Origin: Brumimicrobium oceani
GTDB taxonomy: Bacteria > Bacteroidota > Bacteroidia > Flavobacteriales_D > Crocinitomicaceae
Assembly (NCBI RefSeq): GCF_003143775.1
Contig: NZ_QFRJ01000001.1
Coordinates: forward strand, 124,001-188,000
DNA length: 64,000 nucleotides
Direction: 5' to 3'
Made by a program: the position numbers and the translations under genes. Below are positions 1-7,954 of this stretch, piece by piece (positions within the stretch are counted from its first letter, which is position 1; the number at the start of each line of letters is the position of its first letter). A model generated the notes under the pieces. It did no database searches and had not been told where the DNA came from. It saw nothing but the letters and a program-made list of their open reading frames with translations.

Positions 1-172
1 ATTTCAAACCAAATAGTTCTCTTTCAAGCCTTTTGTCTTCTAACACAAACCACTTTTTCCATAGAGCTTTCATTCCAGGAATGGAGAGTGTTGTTTTGAT
101 AAGTTTAAAAGTAAAATAATGGATTTTTTCTGGGTCGAAAAGAAAAAAGAAGCGCTTAATTGATGCGTACAT
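1..172 (-). CDS. pyrD: Dihydroorotate dehydrogenase (quinone), N-terminal part, cut by window edge
   Basis: Only the first 57 codons are inside the window. They start at an ATG at 172 and run off the left edge. The translation has an amphipathic N-terminus, a DPEKIHYF stretch and the segment LERELFGLK, which match the membrane-associating helix and the entry into the barrel (typically [22 protein letters not shown]) of class 2 PyrD. The class 2 enzyme oxidises dihydroorotate to orotate with quinone as acceptor in pyrimidine synthesis, bound to the inner membrane. The catalytic part is outside the window, so the call rests on the N-terminus alone. Confidence 0.75.
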   Translation of the reverse strand, partial: MYASIKRFFFLFDPEKIHYFTFKLIKTTLSIPGMKALWKKWFVLEDKRLERELFGLK

Positions 173-208
173 ATTAAACTGAGTTAATTGTTTTCACAAA
201 AATAGAAA

Positions 209-237
209 TAAAAAAAGGTGAGGGGTCACCTCACCTA
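209..237 (-). terminator. Rho-independent terminator of the DUF6089 gene
   Basis: An 8-bp perfect stem (AGGTGAGG at 216-223 with CCTCACCT at 229-236) has a 5-nt loop. On the minus strand it is followed by seven T residues. It lies between the stop of the DUF6089 gene and pyrD, so the two genes are probably separate transcription units. Confidence 0.8.
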
Positions 238-260
238 ATAATATTTCATTTAATCCGATT

Positions 261-1205
261 TTAGAATTTCGTTCTACCGTTCCATCTACCTCTAGACATT
301 CCTCTAGTTTTCTTGTAAGTGATGTTTCTGGTTACGGTCAGGTTTGTGAAAATATAAGCATCCTTATCATCCGGGTTTCCTCTTTGTTGTCCAGCAGTAA
401 ACCAAGTGTGATTTTCTATCGATGGATCTGCTGCGTAAACTGCATCTTTCCCTACTTTTTTGGCTAATACTTCAGGGTCGTAGTAATCCGTACTTACGTC
501 ATCTATGTAATCGGTGAATGTTTTGTTGAATGAAACTTCCATTCCCAATCTCCAGAATTTTCCAATTGCGAATTTTAAACCAATTCCCATGGGTATGGCT
601 ATACTAAATTTACCATATTCTTCCTGACCTCCTGGTAAACCTTGTCCTTCGGTTCTAAGCGGTCTTAAATTTGTCCAAGAACCATTGATTTGCGTCTGTG
701 GATTGTAATAAAACCCTGATATTCCCGAGAAAACGTATAGCATATCGGCTTTCGTTGACCTTCCTTTAGTACCTAGTCGAGAGTATCTTGCTCCTCCTTC
801 CTCTTTTGATAATACTATAAACTCAACACGTTGACTTAATTCTAAAATTGGGGATCTAAAAGATAGGTTTCTACTTCTTCTAATTACTTCATCTGTATTC
901 GCATCTGCTCCAGAGACAATTCCAAATTGCAATTGGGTTGAGGTAGCCCATCTTGGATGAAATCGAAATCTATATCCAATTCCACCACCTATTCTAGTGC
1001 TAGATAAATCTAAATCGACCAATGATTTTTGCGTACCCTCTCTGTTTAATCCTCCTAAATCTCCTAAGAAATGAGTAGAACCGATATTGAAAAATACCTC
1101 ATGTTTGTTTAGAGACCAATTTTTGGAATTCCCGAAACCACCACTGTTTTGGCCAAAGACGATGCTTGAGCTGAGCACAAGGAAAAAAAGTAGAATTCTT
1201 CTCAT
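261..1205 (-). CDS. DUF6089 family outer-membrane beta-barrel protein
   Basis: This 314-residue protein has a signal peptide (about residues 1-18, cleaved before QNSGG). It continues with HEVFFNIGSTHFLGDLGG and a GGGIGYRFRFHPRW segment, which are typical of the Bacteroidota DUF6089 family of predicted outer-membrane barrels. Alternating hydrophobic strands with aromatic ends (for example GIGLKFAIGKFWRLGMEVSF) support a barrel. The C-terminus is basic and ends in F (RWNGRTKF). The family's function is unknown. It is transcribed away from the ABC exporter and ends in its own terminator. The family assignment is fairly firm and the exact role is open. Confidence 0.75.
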   Translation of the reverse strand: MRRILLFFLVLSSSIVFGQNSGGFGNSKNWSLNKHEVFFNIGSTHFLGDLGGLNREGTQKSLVDLDLSSTRIGGGIGYRFRFHPRWATSTQLQFGIVSGADANTDEVIRRSRNLSFRSPILELSQRVEFIVLSKEEGGARYSRLGTKGRSTKADMLYVFSGISGFYYNPQTQINGSWTNLRPLRTEGQGLPGGQEEYGKFSIAIPMGIGLKFAIGKFWRLGMEVSFNKTFTDYIDDVSTDYYDPEVLAKKVGKDAVYAADPSIENHTWFTAGQQRGNPDDKDAYIFTNLTVTRNITYKKTRGMSRGRWNGRTKF

Positions 1206-1350
1206 TTATTGTTTTTGACGAGTTTCTTAGTATTTAAAGATACAAATATATAAAGTAATCTTCAAAAAATCAAACTAAAATATTCAATTCAAGCCAATTA
1301 TTGCTTAATTCAAATACGAGTTTTTTAATAATTGCTTTGTAGTTCACTAC

Positions 1351-3174
1351 TTAATTAATCTGTAATTCATTCAAGTTAGCGTAAACACCGTTCTCTTTCA
1401 CTATCAGCTCTTCGTGAGTTCCTTGTTCAACTACTTTACCATTTTCCATTACTAGAATAGTGTCCGCTTTTCTAATGGTTGAAAGTCTGTGTGCAATGAT
1501 AAATGAAGTTCTATTTTCCATTAATCGGTCCAGTGCTTCCTGCACTAATCTTTCTGATTCAGCATCAAGTGCTGATGTAGCTTCATCTAAAATTAGAATG
1601 TTTGGATCTTTTAGAATAGCCCTAGCAATAGCAATTCTTTGTTTTTGTCCACCTGAGAGTTGTATTCCGCGATCACCAACTTCGGTTTCAAATCCTTCTG
1701 GAAAAGAAGAAATAAAGTCAAAGGCATTGGCTTTTTTTGCAGCCATTTCAACTTCTTCATCAGTGGCGTCTTGCTTTCCAAATAAAATATTTTCTTTTAT
1801 TGAACCACTAAATAGAATAACTTCCTGTGGAACAAGTGCCATGTTTTTTCGTAAATGATTTAAATCGTAATCTTCCACATTGTGTCCATCTATCGTATAG
1901 GAACCAGAAGTAGGGGAGTAGAACCTTTGTAGTAAAGATGCAATTGTCGATTTTCCAGCTCCTGATGCTCCTACCAGGGCTATCTTGTCTCCGCGTTTAG
2001 CAGAAAATGAAAGCTCATTTAATACCTTAAATTCAGGTCTCTGAGGATAATGGAAAGAGACTTTCTTAAATTCAACATCTCCATGAATTGCTGCTTCGTT
2101 TTTACCCGTGTGAATTTGTTCTTCTGTTTTTTCTGCAATAATATTCATTAAGTGCTCAGTTGACCCGATTGCTTTTTGCATAGATGCATAGAGATCCGGT
2201 ATTGATCCTATGCTTGCGCCCATGAATACGGTAAACATGACAAAAGCAAAGAAATCTCCTTTGTCTAGCGTAGCGTCTGGTCCTACAGTCATATGTAGTC
2301 CTTGCCAAATGATGAAAATAATGGCTCCGAAAAGACATGTAATTATAAAAGAAATGAATAGACCTCTCCAGTTTCCACTCTTAATGTTTAATTTCTTAAT
2401 CGTTTCAATTGAATTTCTGTATTTCGCAATCATGAATAATTCATTCGTAAATGTTTTTACGTTGGTTATTCCCATTAAACTTTCTTCAATGATTGAGTTC
2501 GAGGTAGCTGAGTGATCTTGTGCTTTTTTGCTTAGTTTTCGTATGAATCTTCCAAAAACTACTGCTATTAATGCCATTACAGGTACGGTTGCTAGCATTA
2601 TTAAGGCGAGTCTCCAGGAAACAATAGTAATGAAAATAATAGATCCTATGATGATGATCACTTGTCTGAATAATTCTGCAACCGTAGTTCTTAAGGTGTC
2701 TTGAATTAAAGTGATATCTGCTGCAATTCTACTTGTTAATTCACCAACCTTATTCTTGTTAAAGAAGTCCATTGGCATATATATCAATTTATCGAAAGCG
2801 TCTTTACGAATGTCTCGCATTGTTCTTTCTGTTACTTTTGTGAAGATAACGACCCTAAAAAAAGAAGCAACACTTTGTATTATTAGTAGGACGACGAGTA
2901 ATAAGGCAACACTATTAATGTTATCTAGGTTTAATCCGTTGAGCAGATCTTGGTTGCTTGGATTTGATGTTTCTGATGGAAGGTCGCTACCAAGTAATTG
3001 CCCTAGTAGATAAGGAAATAGCAAGCCAGCAGAAGAGGAAATAATTAAAAACACCCAGCCCAGTAGGAAATAGGCTCTGTAGGGTTTGAGGTAGCTAAAG
3101 ATTTTCTTCGCTTTTTGTACGGACTCTTTACTTAGTTTGATTCGTTCTTTTTTCTTGCCTTTTGGTTTAAGCAT
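1351..3174 (-). CDS. ABC exporter, fused permease and ATPase (MsbA/multidrug type)
   Basis: A 607-residue half-transporter. A six-helix ABC type-1 transmembrane domain covers about residues 30-330. It is followed by a nucleotide-binding domain with Walker A GASGAGKST (402-410), Q-loop region VPQEVILFSG, signature LSGGQKQRIAIARA, Walker B ILILDEATSALD and switch histidine AHRLSTI. Length and order are normal for homodimeric MsbA/BmrA-like exporters that move lipids or drugs out of the cytoplasm. The substrate cannot be told from sequence. It is a single gene with about 145 nt to the neighbour on either side, and no biosynthetic partner gene hints at a cargo. All catalytic motifs are intact. 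Confidence 0.93.
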   Translation of the reverse strand: MLKPKGKKKERIKLSKESVQKAKKIFSYLKPYRAYFLLGWVFLIISSSAGLLFPYLLGQLLGSDLPSETSNPSNQDLLNGLNLDNINSVALLLVVLLIIQSVASFFRVVIFTKVTERTMRDIRKDAFDKLIYMPMDFFNKNKVGELTSRIAADITLIQDTLRTTVAELFRQVIIIIGSIIFITIVSWRLALIMLATVPVMALIAVVFGRFIRKLSKKAQDHSATSNSIIEESLMGITNVKTFTNELFMIAKYRNSIETIKKLNIKSGNWRGLFISFIITCLFGAIIFIIWQGLHMTVGPDATLDKGDFFAFVMFTVFMGASIGSIPDLYASMQKAIGSTEHLMNIIAEKTEEQIHTGKNEAAIHGDVEFKKVSFHYPQRPEFKVLNELSFSAKRGDKIALVGASGAGKSTIASLLQRFYSPTSGSYTIDGHNVEDYDLNHLRKNMALVPQEVILFSGSIKENILFGKQDATDEEVEMAAKKANAFDFISSFPEGFETEVGDRGIQLSGGQKQRIAIARAILKDPNILILDEATSALDAESERLVQEALDRLMENRTSFIIAHRLSTIRKADTILVMENGKVVEQGTHEELIVKENGVYANLNELQIN

Positions 3175-3270
3175 GCTTAATGATATATGTAATTGTAACT
3201 AAATTTAATTTGCAAAGTTAATGTAAGAAGTGTGGATATCGATTAAAAAATAATATTTTTGCATTTGCGT

Positions 3271-3300
3271 TTTGTTTAATACAAAAAAGCACTATCTTTG
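3271..3300 (+). promoter_or_regulatory. Bacteroidota-type promoter of rpmH
   Basis: TTTG at 3271-3274 is followed by 18 nt and then TATCTTTG at 3293-3300. This is an exact fit to the -33 TTTG / -7 TAnnTTTG promoter of Bacteroidota. Transcription should begin near 3307, leaving a leader of about 40 nt before the rpmH ATG. Confidence 0.8.
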
Positions 3301-3346
3301 CCAACCTTAAATAGAAAGAGAATTTTAATTTATAATAAAATAGGTC

Positions 3347-3505
3347 ATGAAAAGAACATTTCAACCATCACAGCGTAAAAGAAGAAACAAGCATGGATTC
3401 CGTAGTCGTATGGCTACTAAGAATGGACGTAGAGTATTAGCTGCACGTCGTAAGAAAGGAAGAAAAAGTTTAACAGTTTCTAGCAATAAGTTAGCAAAAC
3501 GCTAG
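3347..3505 (+). CDS. rpmH: 50S ribosomal protein L34
   Basis: A 52-codon gene, [18 protein letters not shown] through to SSNKLAKR. It is the canonical L34 sequence with the RxxKHGFRxRMxTxxGRxVLxxRRxKGR pattern and the very high Arg/Lys content of this ribosomal protein. L34 sits in the large subunit near the tunnel region. The gene is monocistronic: a strong promoter lies 47 nt upstream and a terminator 25 nt downstream. It is not beside dnaA or rnpA as in many bacteria, which is common in Bacteroidota. Confidence 0.97.
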   Translation: MKRTFQPSQRKRRNKHGFRSRMATKNGRRVLAARRKKGRKSLTVSSNKLAKR

Positions 3506-3529
3506 GCACTTATAGATAATATTGTTAAT

Positions 3530-3559
3530 AGTCCATCAATTTCAGGTGGGCTTTTTTTG
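3530..3559 (+). terminator. Rho-independent terminator of rpmH
   Basis: An 8-bp stem containing two G-U-type pairs (AGTCCATC at 3530-3537 with GGTGGGCT at 3545-3552) has a 7-nt loop and is followed by a run of T residues. It lies 25 nt after the L34 stop codon. Confidence 0.8.
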
Positions 3560-3690
3560 TTTAATAGTACTTTTTTTATTATTCCACTCAATACTACAGA
3601 ATTATGTGGCTTTTGATAATTTTAAGTGTCATAATCTTGAAATTTGGTTGAAATAAGATTAATTTAGTGCCGAAATAAATAAGTCAAATA

Positions 3691-4902
3691 ATGAATTTAC
3701 ACGAATATCAAGGGAAATCAATTTTAAAAAGTTTTGGAGTAGCTATTCAGGAGAGCGTTGTTATTGATAACGTTGCTGATTCTGTAGCCAAAGCAAAAGA
3801 ATTAACGGAAAAAACAGGTACTGAATGGTATGTTGTTAAAGCGCAAATTCACGCAGGAGGTCGTGGGAAAGGAACGATTGAAGAAACAGGTTCTCACGGA
3901 GTTGTTTTAGCGAAAGGAATTGACAAAGTAGAGGAGGTTGTGAAAGGGATCTTAGGTGGTCACCTTGAAACAGCTCAAACAAACGGAGTAGCTAAAAAAG
4001 TGAATAAAGTAATGATTGCTGAGGATGTTTATTATCCTGGTGAGAGTGAAACTTCTGAAATCTATATGTCTGTCTTGATGGACCGTGATAAAGGTAGAAA
4101 CGTTATCATTTATTCTACAGAAGGAGGAATGGATATCGAAACTGTTGCTGAAGAGACTCCACACCTTATCTTTAAGGAGGAAGTAGACCCACGTGTAGGT
4201 TTGCAAGGTTTTCAGGCAAGAAAGGTAGCCTTCAATTTAGGATTGAGCGGAAAAGCATTTAAGGAAATGACAAAATTTGTTAGTTCTTTATATAATGCAT
4301 ACATCGGTTGTGATGCATCAATGTTTGAAATTAACCCAGTGCTGAAAACATCTGACGATAAAATTATCGCAGTTGATGCGAAAGTAACTTTGGATGCATC
4401 TGCATTATACCGTCATAAAGATTATGCAGAAATGCGTGACAAAACAGAGGAAGATCCTGCGGAAGTTGAAGCGGATGAGGCTGGATTGAACTTTGTGAAA
4501 CTAGACGGAAACGTTGGTTGTATGGTAAATGGTGCAGGACTAGCGATGGCGACAATGGATATAATCAAGCAATCAGGTGGTAATCCAGCGAACTTCTTGG
4601 ACGTTGGTGGTACTGCTGATGCTGCTCGTGTTGAGAAGGCGTTCGAAATCATTCTTAAAGATGATAACGTGAAAGCCATCCTAATCAATATCTTTGGTGG
4701 TATCGTAAGATGTGATCGTGTAGCACAAGGTATTGTTGATGCATACAAAAACATGGGTGGAATTCCTGTTCCTCTTATCGTTCGTTTGCAAGGAACAAAT
4801 GCTGTTGAAGCAAAGCAATTAATTGATGATTCAGGTTTAGACGTTCACTCTGCTGTTCTTTTACAAGAAGCTGCGGATCTAGTGAAGAAGGTCTTATCTT
4901 AA
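3691..4902 (+). CDS. sucC: Succinyl-CoA synthetase (ADP-forming), beta subunit
   Basis: A 403-residue protein starting MNLHEYQGKSILKSFGV, the standard SucC N-terminus. An ATP-grasp domain with HAGGRGKG (about 53-60) comes first. It is followed by the CoA-ligase domain with GNVGCMVNGAGLAMATMD and NIFGGIVRCD, which binds the phosphohistidine loop of the alpha subunit. With SucD it converts succinyl-CoA to succinate in the TCA cycle and makes ATP or GTP. sucD is not adjacent, a frequent arrangement in Bacteroidota. Length and motifs are complete, and a terminator follows directly. Confidence 0.97.
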   Translation: MNLHEYQGKSILKSFGVAIQESVVIDNVADSVAKAKELTEKTGTEWYVVKAQIHAGGRGKGTIEETGSHGVVLAKGIDKVEEVVKGILGGHLETAQTNGVAKKVNKVMIAEDVYYPGESETSEIYMSVLMDRDKGRNVIIYSTEGGMDIETVAEETPHLIFKEEVDPRVGLQGFQARKVAFNLGLSGKAFKEMTKFVSSLYNAYIGCDASMFEINPVLKTSDDKIIAVDAKVTLDASALYRHKDYAEMRDKTEEDPAEVEADEAGLNFVKLDGNVGCMVNGAGLAMATMDIIKQSGGNPANFLDVGGTADAARVEKAFEIILKDDNVKAILINIFGGIVRCDRVAQGIVDAYKNMGGIPVPLIVRLQGTNAVEAKQLIDDSGLDVHSAVLLQEAADLVKKVLS

Positions 4903-4929
4903 ATCTTAGGATGTAACATATTAAAATTA

Positions 4930-4956
4930 GGGAGCATTCATTTGTTCCCTTTTTTC
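4930..4956 (+). terminator. Terminator after sucC
   Basis: A 6-bp stem (GGGAGC at 4930-4935 with GTTCCC at 4944-4949, one G-T pair) with an 8-nt loop is followed by six T residues. It lies between sucC and map. Confidence 0.65.
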
Positions 4957-4994
4957 TTTTAGGAGACTTTTTTAGAAATTTTATTAGCTGGAAA

Positions 4995-5783
4995 ATGATA
5001 ATTTATAAAACAAAAGAAGAAATAGAGTTGATGAGAGCAGCTGCTCAGGTAGTGAGTAGAACGCTTGGGAAAGTTGCTGAGGCAATTGATGTAGGTGTGA
5101 CCACACTGGAGTTAGATACGATTGCTGAAAATTATATTCGCTCTCAGAATGCTGAGCCTGGTTTCCTAGGTTTATACGATTTTCCTAATACTTTGTGTAT
5201 TTCTGTAAACGATGAAGTTGTTCATGGATACCCAAGAAATGAGCCCATAAAAGATGGTGATATTGTCTCTGTAGATTGTGGTGCTATTTTAGACGGATAT
5301 TATGGCGATCATGCCTATACTTTTGCAGTGGGTAATGTGTCGGAGGAAAAGTTAAGGTTGCTGAAAGTAACTAAAGAATGCTTGGAGATCGGAATAGCTC
5401 AAACTAGAGTAGGTAACAGATTGGGAGATATTGGTTACCATATTCAAAAACACGCCGAAGATAATGGATACGGTGTGGTTAGAGAGTTGGTTGGACATGG
5501 AATAGGACAAACTATGCATGAAGAGCCTCAAATTCCAAACTATGGTCGTAGAGGCAGGGGTAAAAAAATTAAAGAAGGGTTAACCATTGCCATTGAGCCC
5601 ATGATAAATATTGGTACCGAGCAAATTAGGTATTTAGAAGATAATTGGACGATTGCAACAGGAGATGGACAGGCCAGTGCGCATTTTGAACATGATGTTG
5701 CGGTTGTAAATGGAGAACCAGATGTGCTGTCTACTTTCAAATATGTTGAAGAGGCATTAGCAAAGAAAGATAATGTCTCTTAA
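4995..5783 (+). CDS. map: Methionine aminopeptidase, type I
   Basis: A 262-residue cytosolic protease that removes the initiator methionine from new proteins. All residues of the pita-bread fold are visible: His78 (VHGYP), metal ligands Asp94 and Asp105, His168 (GHGIG), Glu201 (AIEPM) and Glu232 (FEHDVAV). There is no N-terminal zinc-binding extension, so it is a type Ia enzyme. It follows sucC after a terminator and so probably has its own promoter. In many bacteria map sits in the ribosomal-protein operon; here it is isolated. Confidence 0.96.
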   Translation: MIIYKTKEEIELMRAAAQVVSRTLGKVAEAIDVGVTTLELDTIAENYIRSQNAEPGFLGLYDFPNTLCISVNDEVVHGYPRNEPIKDGDIVSVDCGAILDGYYGDHAYTFAVGNVSEEKLRLLKVTKECLEIGIAQTRVGNRLGDIGYHIQKHAEDNGYGVVRELVGHGIGQTMHEEPQIPNYGRRGRGKKIKEGLTIAIEPMINIGTEQIRYLEDNWTIATGDGQASAHFEHDVAVVNGEPDVLSTFKYVEEALAKKDNVS

Positions 5784-5976
5784 CCTAAGGTTTGAGCTGA
5801 AATCGGCAGATGTAAAAATTGAACTGTTTTTAAAGAAAGTTGTTCATATTTTAATGTGCTGATGTTTTCGCATCAGACGGTTAAAAATTAGGGGAGCAAC
5901 AACAAAAAGGAATGGTTTCAATTGTGATAAGTTTTTGTTCAGGTACTAGTGAGTAATTATGTAAATTTTTAAGGAT

Positions 5977-6570
5977 ATGGAAGCTTTACGAAAGTCGGTT
6001 ATTATAGGTAGTTTGATTTATGGGTTGTATGGTTTGGTAAGTCTTTTTGATTTGGGGACTTTTATTCCACCAATTCCGCTTAAGCCTTTTCTTTTTGCTG
6101 CCTTTCTTATTGCCTATGTTTCTGTTTCACGGAATGACTTCTCTCCATTATTAAGAATTTCTCTTTTGGTTTGGATGGTGTCTTTGATTTTTGTTGGGCA
6201 ATATTTCGTGGAAATCTTTTTTGATTATGAAATGGTCGACTTTTACATTAATAATGTAGAGCCTTTTGTGCTAATGGGAGCCATTGCCGCATTTATTGCG
6301 TTAACTTATATGTTAGTGCTTGAGATGGGGTATAGGTCAACAAAATTTTATTTACCACTTATTATTTCTTCTGCGATTATTCCTTTAACGATTATCTTGA
6401 AGGATCAAATTGTATTTGATTGGGGGATGATTTTAGTGGCTATTTTATTTTTTATATTCGAAAGGTTGGGTAAAAACGAAGAAAGAGAAGAAAAGTATGA
6501 AAAAATATTGTTGGTTTTAAATGGAGTTGCAGTAATAACTATCATTGAACGAATAACTTACATTTTGTAG
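5977..6570 (+). CDS. Predicted integral membrane protein, unknown function
   Basis: A 197-residue, very hydrophobic protein with about six predicted transmembrane segments, for example at residues 8-28, 31-50, 55-80, 92-112, 120-140 and 145-162, and a last one at the C-terminus (LLVLNGVAVITIIERITYIL). A short charged cytoplasmic loop (LGKNEEREEKYEK) precedes the last helix. I do not recognise a family. The start is the ATG in AAGGATATGG, whose upstream GG offers only a weak ribosome-binding site. It lies 193 nt downstream of map and just before the tRNA cluster, with no functional partner. Confidence 0.65.
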   Translation: MEALRKSVIIGSLIYGLYGLVSLFDLGTFIPPIPLKPFLFAAFLIAYVSVSRNDFSPLLRISLLVWMVSLIFVGQYFVEIFFDYEMVDFYINNVEPFVLMGAIAAFIALTYMLVLEMGYRSTKFYLPLIISSAIIPLTIILKDQIVFDWGMILVAILFFIFERLGKNEEREEKYEKILLVLNGVAVITIIERITYIL

Positions 6571-6614
6571 GTATTTATTTTTAAAAAAAACATCTACTTT
6601 TTTCATTAAAATGA

Positions 6615-6644
6615 TTTGAATAGTCTAAGTAATTCGTATTTTTG
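6615..6644 (+). promoter_or_regulatory. Promoter of tRNA-Ser
   Basis: TTTG at 6615-6618, an 18-nt spacer, then TATTTTTG at 6637-6644: a full match to TTTG-N17-19-TAnnTTTG. The tRNA begins about 60 nt downstream. The leader between them can form two small hairpins (GCAAC/GTTGC and AACATTC/GAATGTT). Confidence 0.75.
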
Positions 6645-6704
6645 CAGTCCGCAACGGAACAGGTTGCGACAAACATTCAAACGGAATGTTTGGTTTTGAA
6701 AAAC

Positions 6705-6791
6705 GGAGAGATGGCTGAGTGGCTGAAAGCGGCACCCTGCTAAGGTGTTATACGGGCAACTGTATCCAGGGTTCGAATCCCTGTCTCTCCG
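6705..6791 (+). tRNA. tRNA-Ser (anticodon GCU)
   Basis: An 87-nt class II tRNA. The acceptor stem GGAGAGA pairs with TCTCTCC. The anticodon loop CTGCTAA gives GCT, which reads AGC/AGU serine codons. There is a long variable arm, the T-arm carries GGGTTCGAATCCC, and the discriminator base is G. CCA is not encoded. Confidence 0.97.
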
Positions 6792-6904
6792 CATCGTGTC
6801 GACAAATTGAGTTTTAAGAATAGCAACTATTCGAAAAATAAACAAACAGTAAAGAGTTGATTTTAAATCAAATAAAAAAGATTTAAAAATAATTAAAAAA
6901 ACTG

Positions 6905-6935
6905 CTTGTTAACTTAAAAAGAGTTACTATCTTTG
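6905..6935 (+). promoter_or_regulatory. Promoter of the tRNA-Pro/tRNA-Arg pair
   Basis: CTTG at 6905-6908, a 19-nt spacer, then TATCTTTG at 6928-6935. The -7 element is exact and the -33 element has the core TTG. The transcript would carry a leader of about 120 nt before tRNA-Pro. Confidence 0.65.
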
Positions 6936-7064
6936 CCGTCCGCAAGTGAAACATTAACATGCGTCACTTTGAAATAATAGAATTAGAATCTGCGCTTTCG
7001 CCCAAGAAAGTCAGATAGTTCGGTAAAACGTTACTGAATAAAAATTTTAATCAAAAGACCAGTT

Positions 7065-7139
7065 CGGGGTGTAGCGTAGCCCGGTCATCGCGCCTCGTTT
7101 GGGACGAGGAGGTCGCAGGTTCGAATCCTGCCACCCCGA
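7065..7139 (+). tRNA. tRNA-Pro (anticodon UGG)
   Basis: The acceptor stem CGGGGTG pairs with CACCCCG, and the discriminator base is A. The anticodon stem CCTCG/CGAGG encloses the loop TTTGGGA, giving TGG. The T-arm contains GCAGGTTCGAATCCTGC. CCA is not encoded. A strong terminator-like hairpin follows at once. Confidence 0.97.
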
Positions 7140-7140
7140 C

Positions 7141-7171
7141 AAGGGGATGATTGATTTCATCCCCTTTTTTT
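7141..7171 (+). terminator. Terminator after tRNA-Pro
   Basis: A 10-bp perfect stem (AAGGGGATGA at 7141-7150 with TCATCCCCTT at 7157-7166) has a 6-nt loop and a T run. It starts 1 nt after the tRNA, so tRNA-Arg may depend on read-through or its own promoter. Confidence 0.88.
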
Positions 7172-7205
7172 GATTAAAAGTGTGTTTCGCACTAGTTTAA
7201 AACTA

Positions 7206-7279
7206 GGGCTCGTAGCTCAGCTGGATAGAGCACCTCCCTTCTAAGGAGGCGGTCAAAGGTTCGAATCCTTTCGGGCTCA
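7206..7279 (+). tRNA. tRNA-Arg (anticodon UCU)
   Basis: The acceptor stem GGGCTCG pairs with CGGGCTC through two G-T pairs, and the discriminator base is A. The anticodon stem CCTCC/GGAGG encloses CTTCTAA, giving TCT, which reads AGA/AGG. The T-arm contains AAAGGTTCGAATCCTTT. CCA is not encoded. Confidence 0.96.
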
Positions 7280-7283
7280 CTAA

Positions 7284-7409
7284 GAATAAAAGCTTTCACG
7301 ATAGTGAAGGCTTTTTTCGTTTTGTAGAAGTCTGTAAGCTTGAAAAGCTTACAAGGTTCTACAAAACGAAAAAAGACTAGTGTTCCTTAAGAACACAAAG
7401 CTTTTATTC
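7284..7409. repeat. 126-bp imperfect palindrome spanning the tRNA-Arg terminator
   Basis: Three nested pairs of arms are visible: 7284-7296 with 7397-7409 (13 bp), 7311-7329 with 7357-7375 (19 bp, perfect) and 7333-7341 with 7345-7353 (9 bp). The whole region could fold as one cruciform or a very long RNA hairpin. Its right half is the beginning of the tandem repeat unit that follows. Confidence 0.85.
7290..7318 (+). terminator. Terminator after tRNA-Arg
   Basis: A 10-bp stem (AAGCTTTCAC at 7290-7299 with GTGAAGGCTT at 7304-7313, one T-G pair) with a 4-nt loop runs into T residues. The same sequence is the left arm of a much larger imperfect palindrome reaching 7409. Confidence 0.85.
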
Positions 7410-7779
7410 GGAATTCGGAGCCGTTAAGGATCTATAATCCTTTCTTTCTGAATGGCTCATCATTTTTAGAAAAGCTTACAAGGTTCTACAAAACGAAAAA
7501 AGACTAGTGTTCCTTAAGAACACAAAGCTTTTATTCGGAATTCGGTGCCGTTAAGGATCTATAATCCTTTCTTTCTGAATGGCTCATCATTTTTAGAAAA
7601 GCTTACAAGGTTCTACAAAACGAAAAAAGCCTAGTGTTCCTTAAGAATACAAAGCTTTTATTCGGAATTCGGTGCCGTTAAGGATCTATAATCCTTTCTT
7701 TCTGAATGGCTCATCATTTTTAGAAAAGCTTACAAGGTTCTACAAAACGAAAAAAGACTAGTGTTCCTTAGGAACACAA
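7342..7779. repeat. 127-bp tandem repeat, about 3.5 copies
   Basis: Units begin at 7342, 7469, 7596 and 7723, an exact 127-bp period. The last unit stops after about 57 bp. Copies differ by only a few bases (for example GAGCC/GTGCC and one base before CTAGTGTTCC). Each unit holds the small hairpin GTGTTCC-TTAA-GAACAC and the self-complementary AAGGAT-CTATA-ATCCTT. No open reading frame of note crosses it. Together with the tail to 7887 it fills the gap between tRNA-Arg and the peroxiredoxin gene. Confidence 0.93.
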
Positions 7780-7887
7780 TGCCTTTTTTTAGAATCAATA
7801 GGGGACTGTTCTCTCTAAGCTTCTTAAGATTGCTCCAATTAAAGTTTTATCGTAATTTTTAAAGAATATCTTTCTGTTCATTGTACA

Positions 7888-7921
7888 CAAATAAAAAGAG
7901 CCTCCTCACGGAAGCTCTTCT
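7888..7921 (-). terminator. Terminator of the peroxiredoxin gene
   Basis: On the minus strand a 9-bp stem (AGAGCTTCC pairing with GGAGGCTCT, one T-G pair) is followed by TTTTTATTT. It lies about 35 nt beyond the peroxiredoxin stop codon. Confidence 0.75.
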
Positions 7922-7954
7922 TTATATGGTTTCTTACTTTTAGCACGTAAGGCT

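Noticed and set aside
5784-5976. Possible riboswitch or gene remnant after map
   Set aside because: Only one small hairpin (CTGATG/CATCAG) without a T-run was found, and no known riboswitch core or open frame.
6606-6845. A 79-codon frame on the minus strand across tRNA-Ser
   Set aside because: It covers the tRNA gene and its promoter in antisense. The typical tRNA-derived peptide (RDSNPGYSCP) is a known artefact.
7342-7779. 127-bp repeats as a CRISPR array
   Set aside because: There are no variable spacers; whole units repeat almost exactly. No cas genes are nearby.
7200-7800. Genomic island at the tRNA-Arg 3' end
   Set aside because: No integrase, phage gene or duplicated tRNA end was seen; genes beyond the array are ordinary chromosomal ones.
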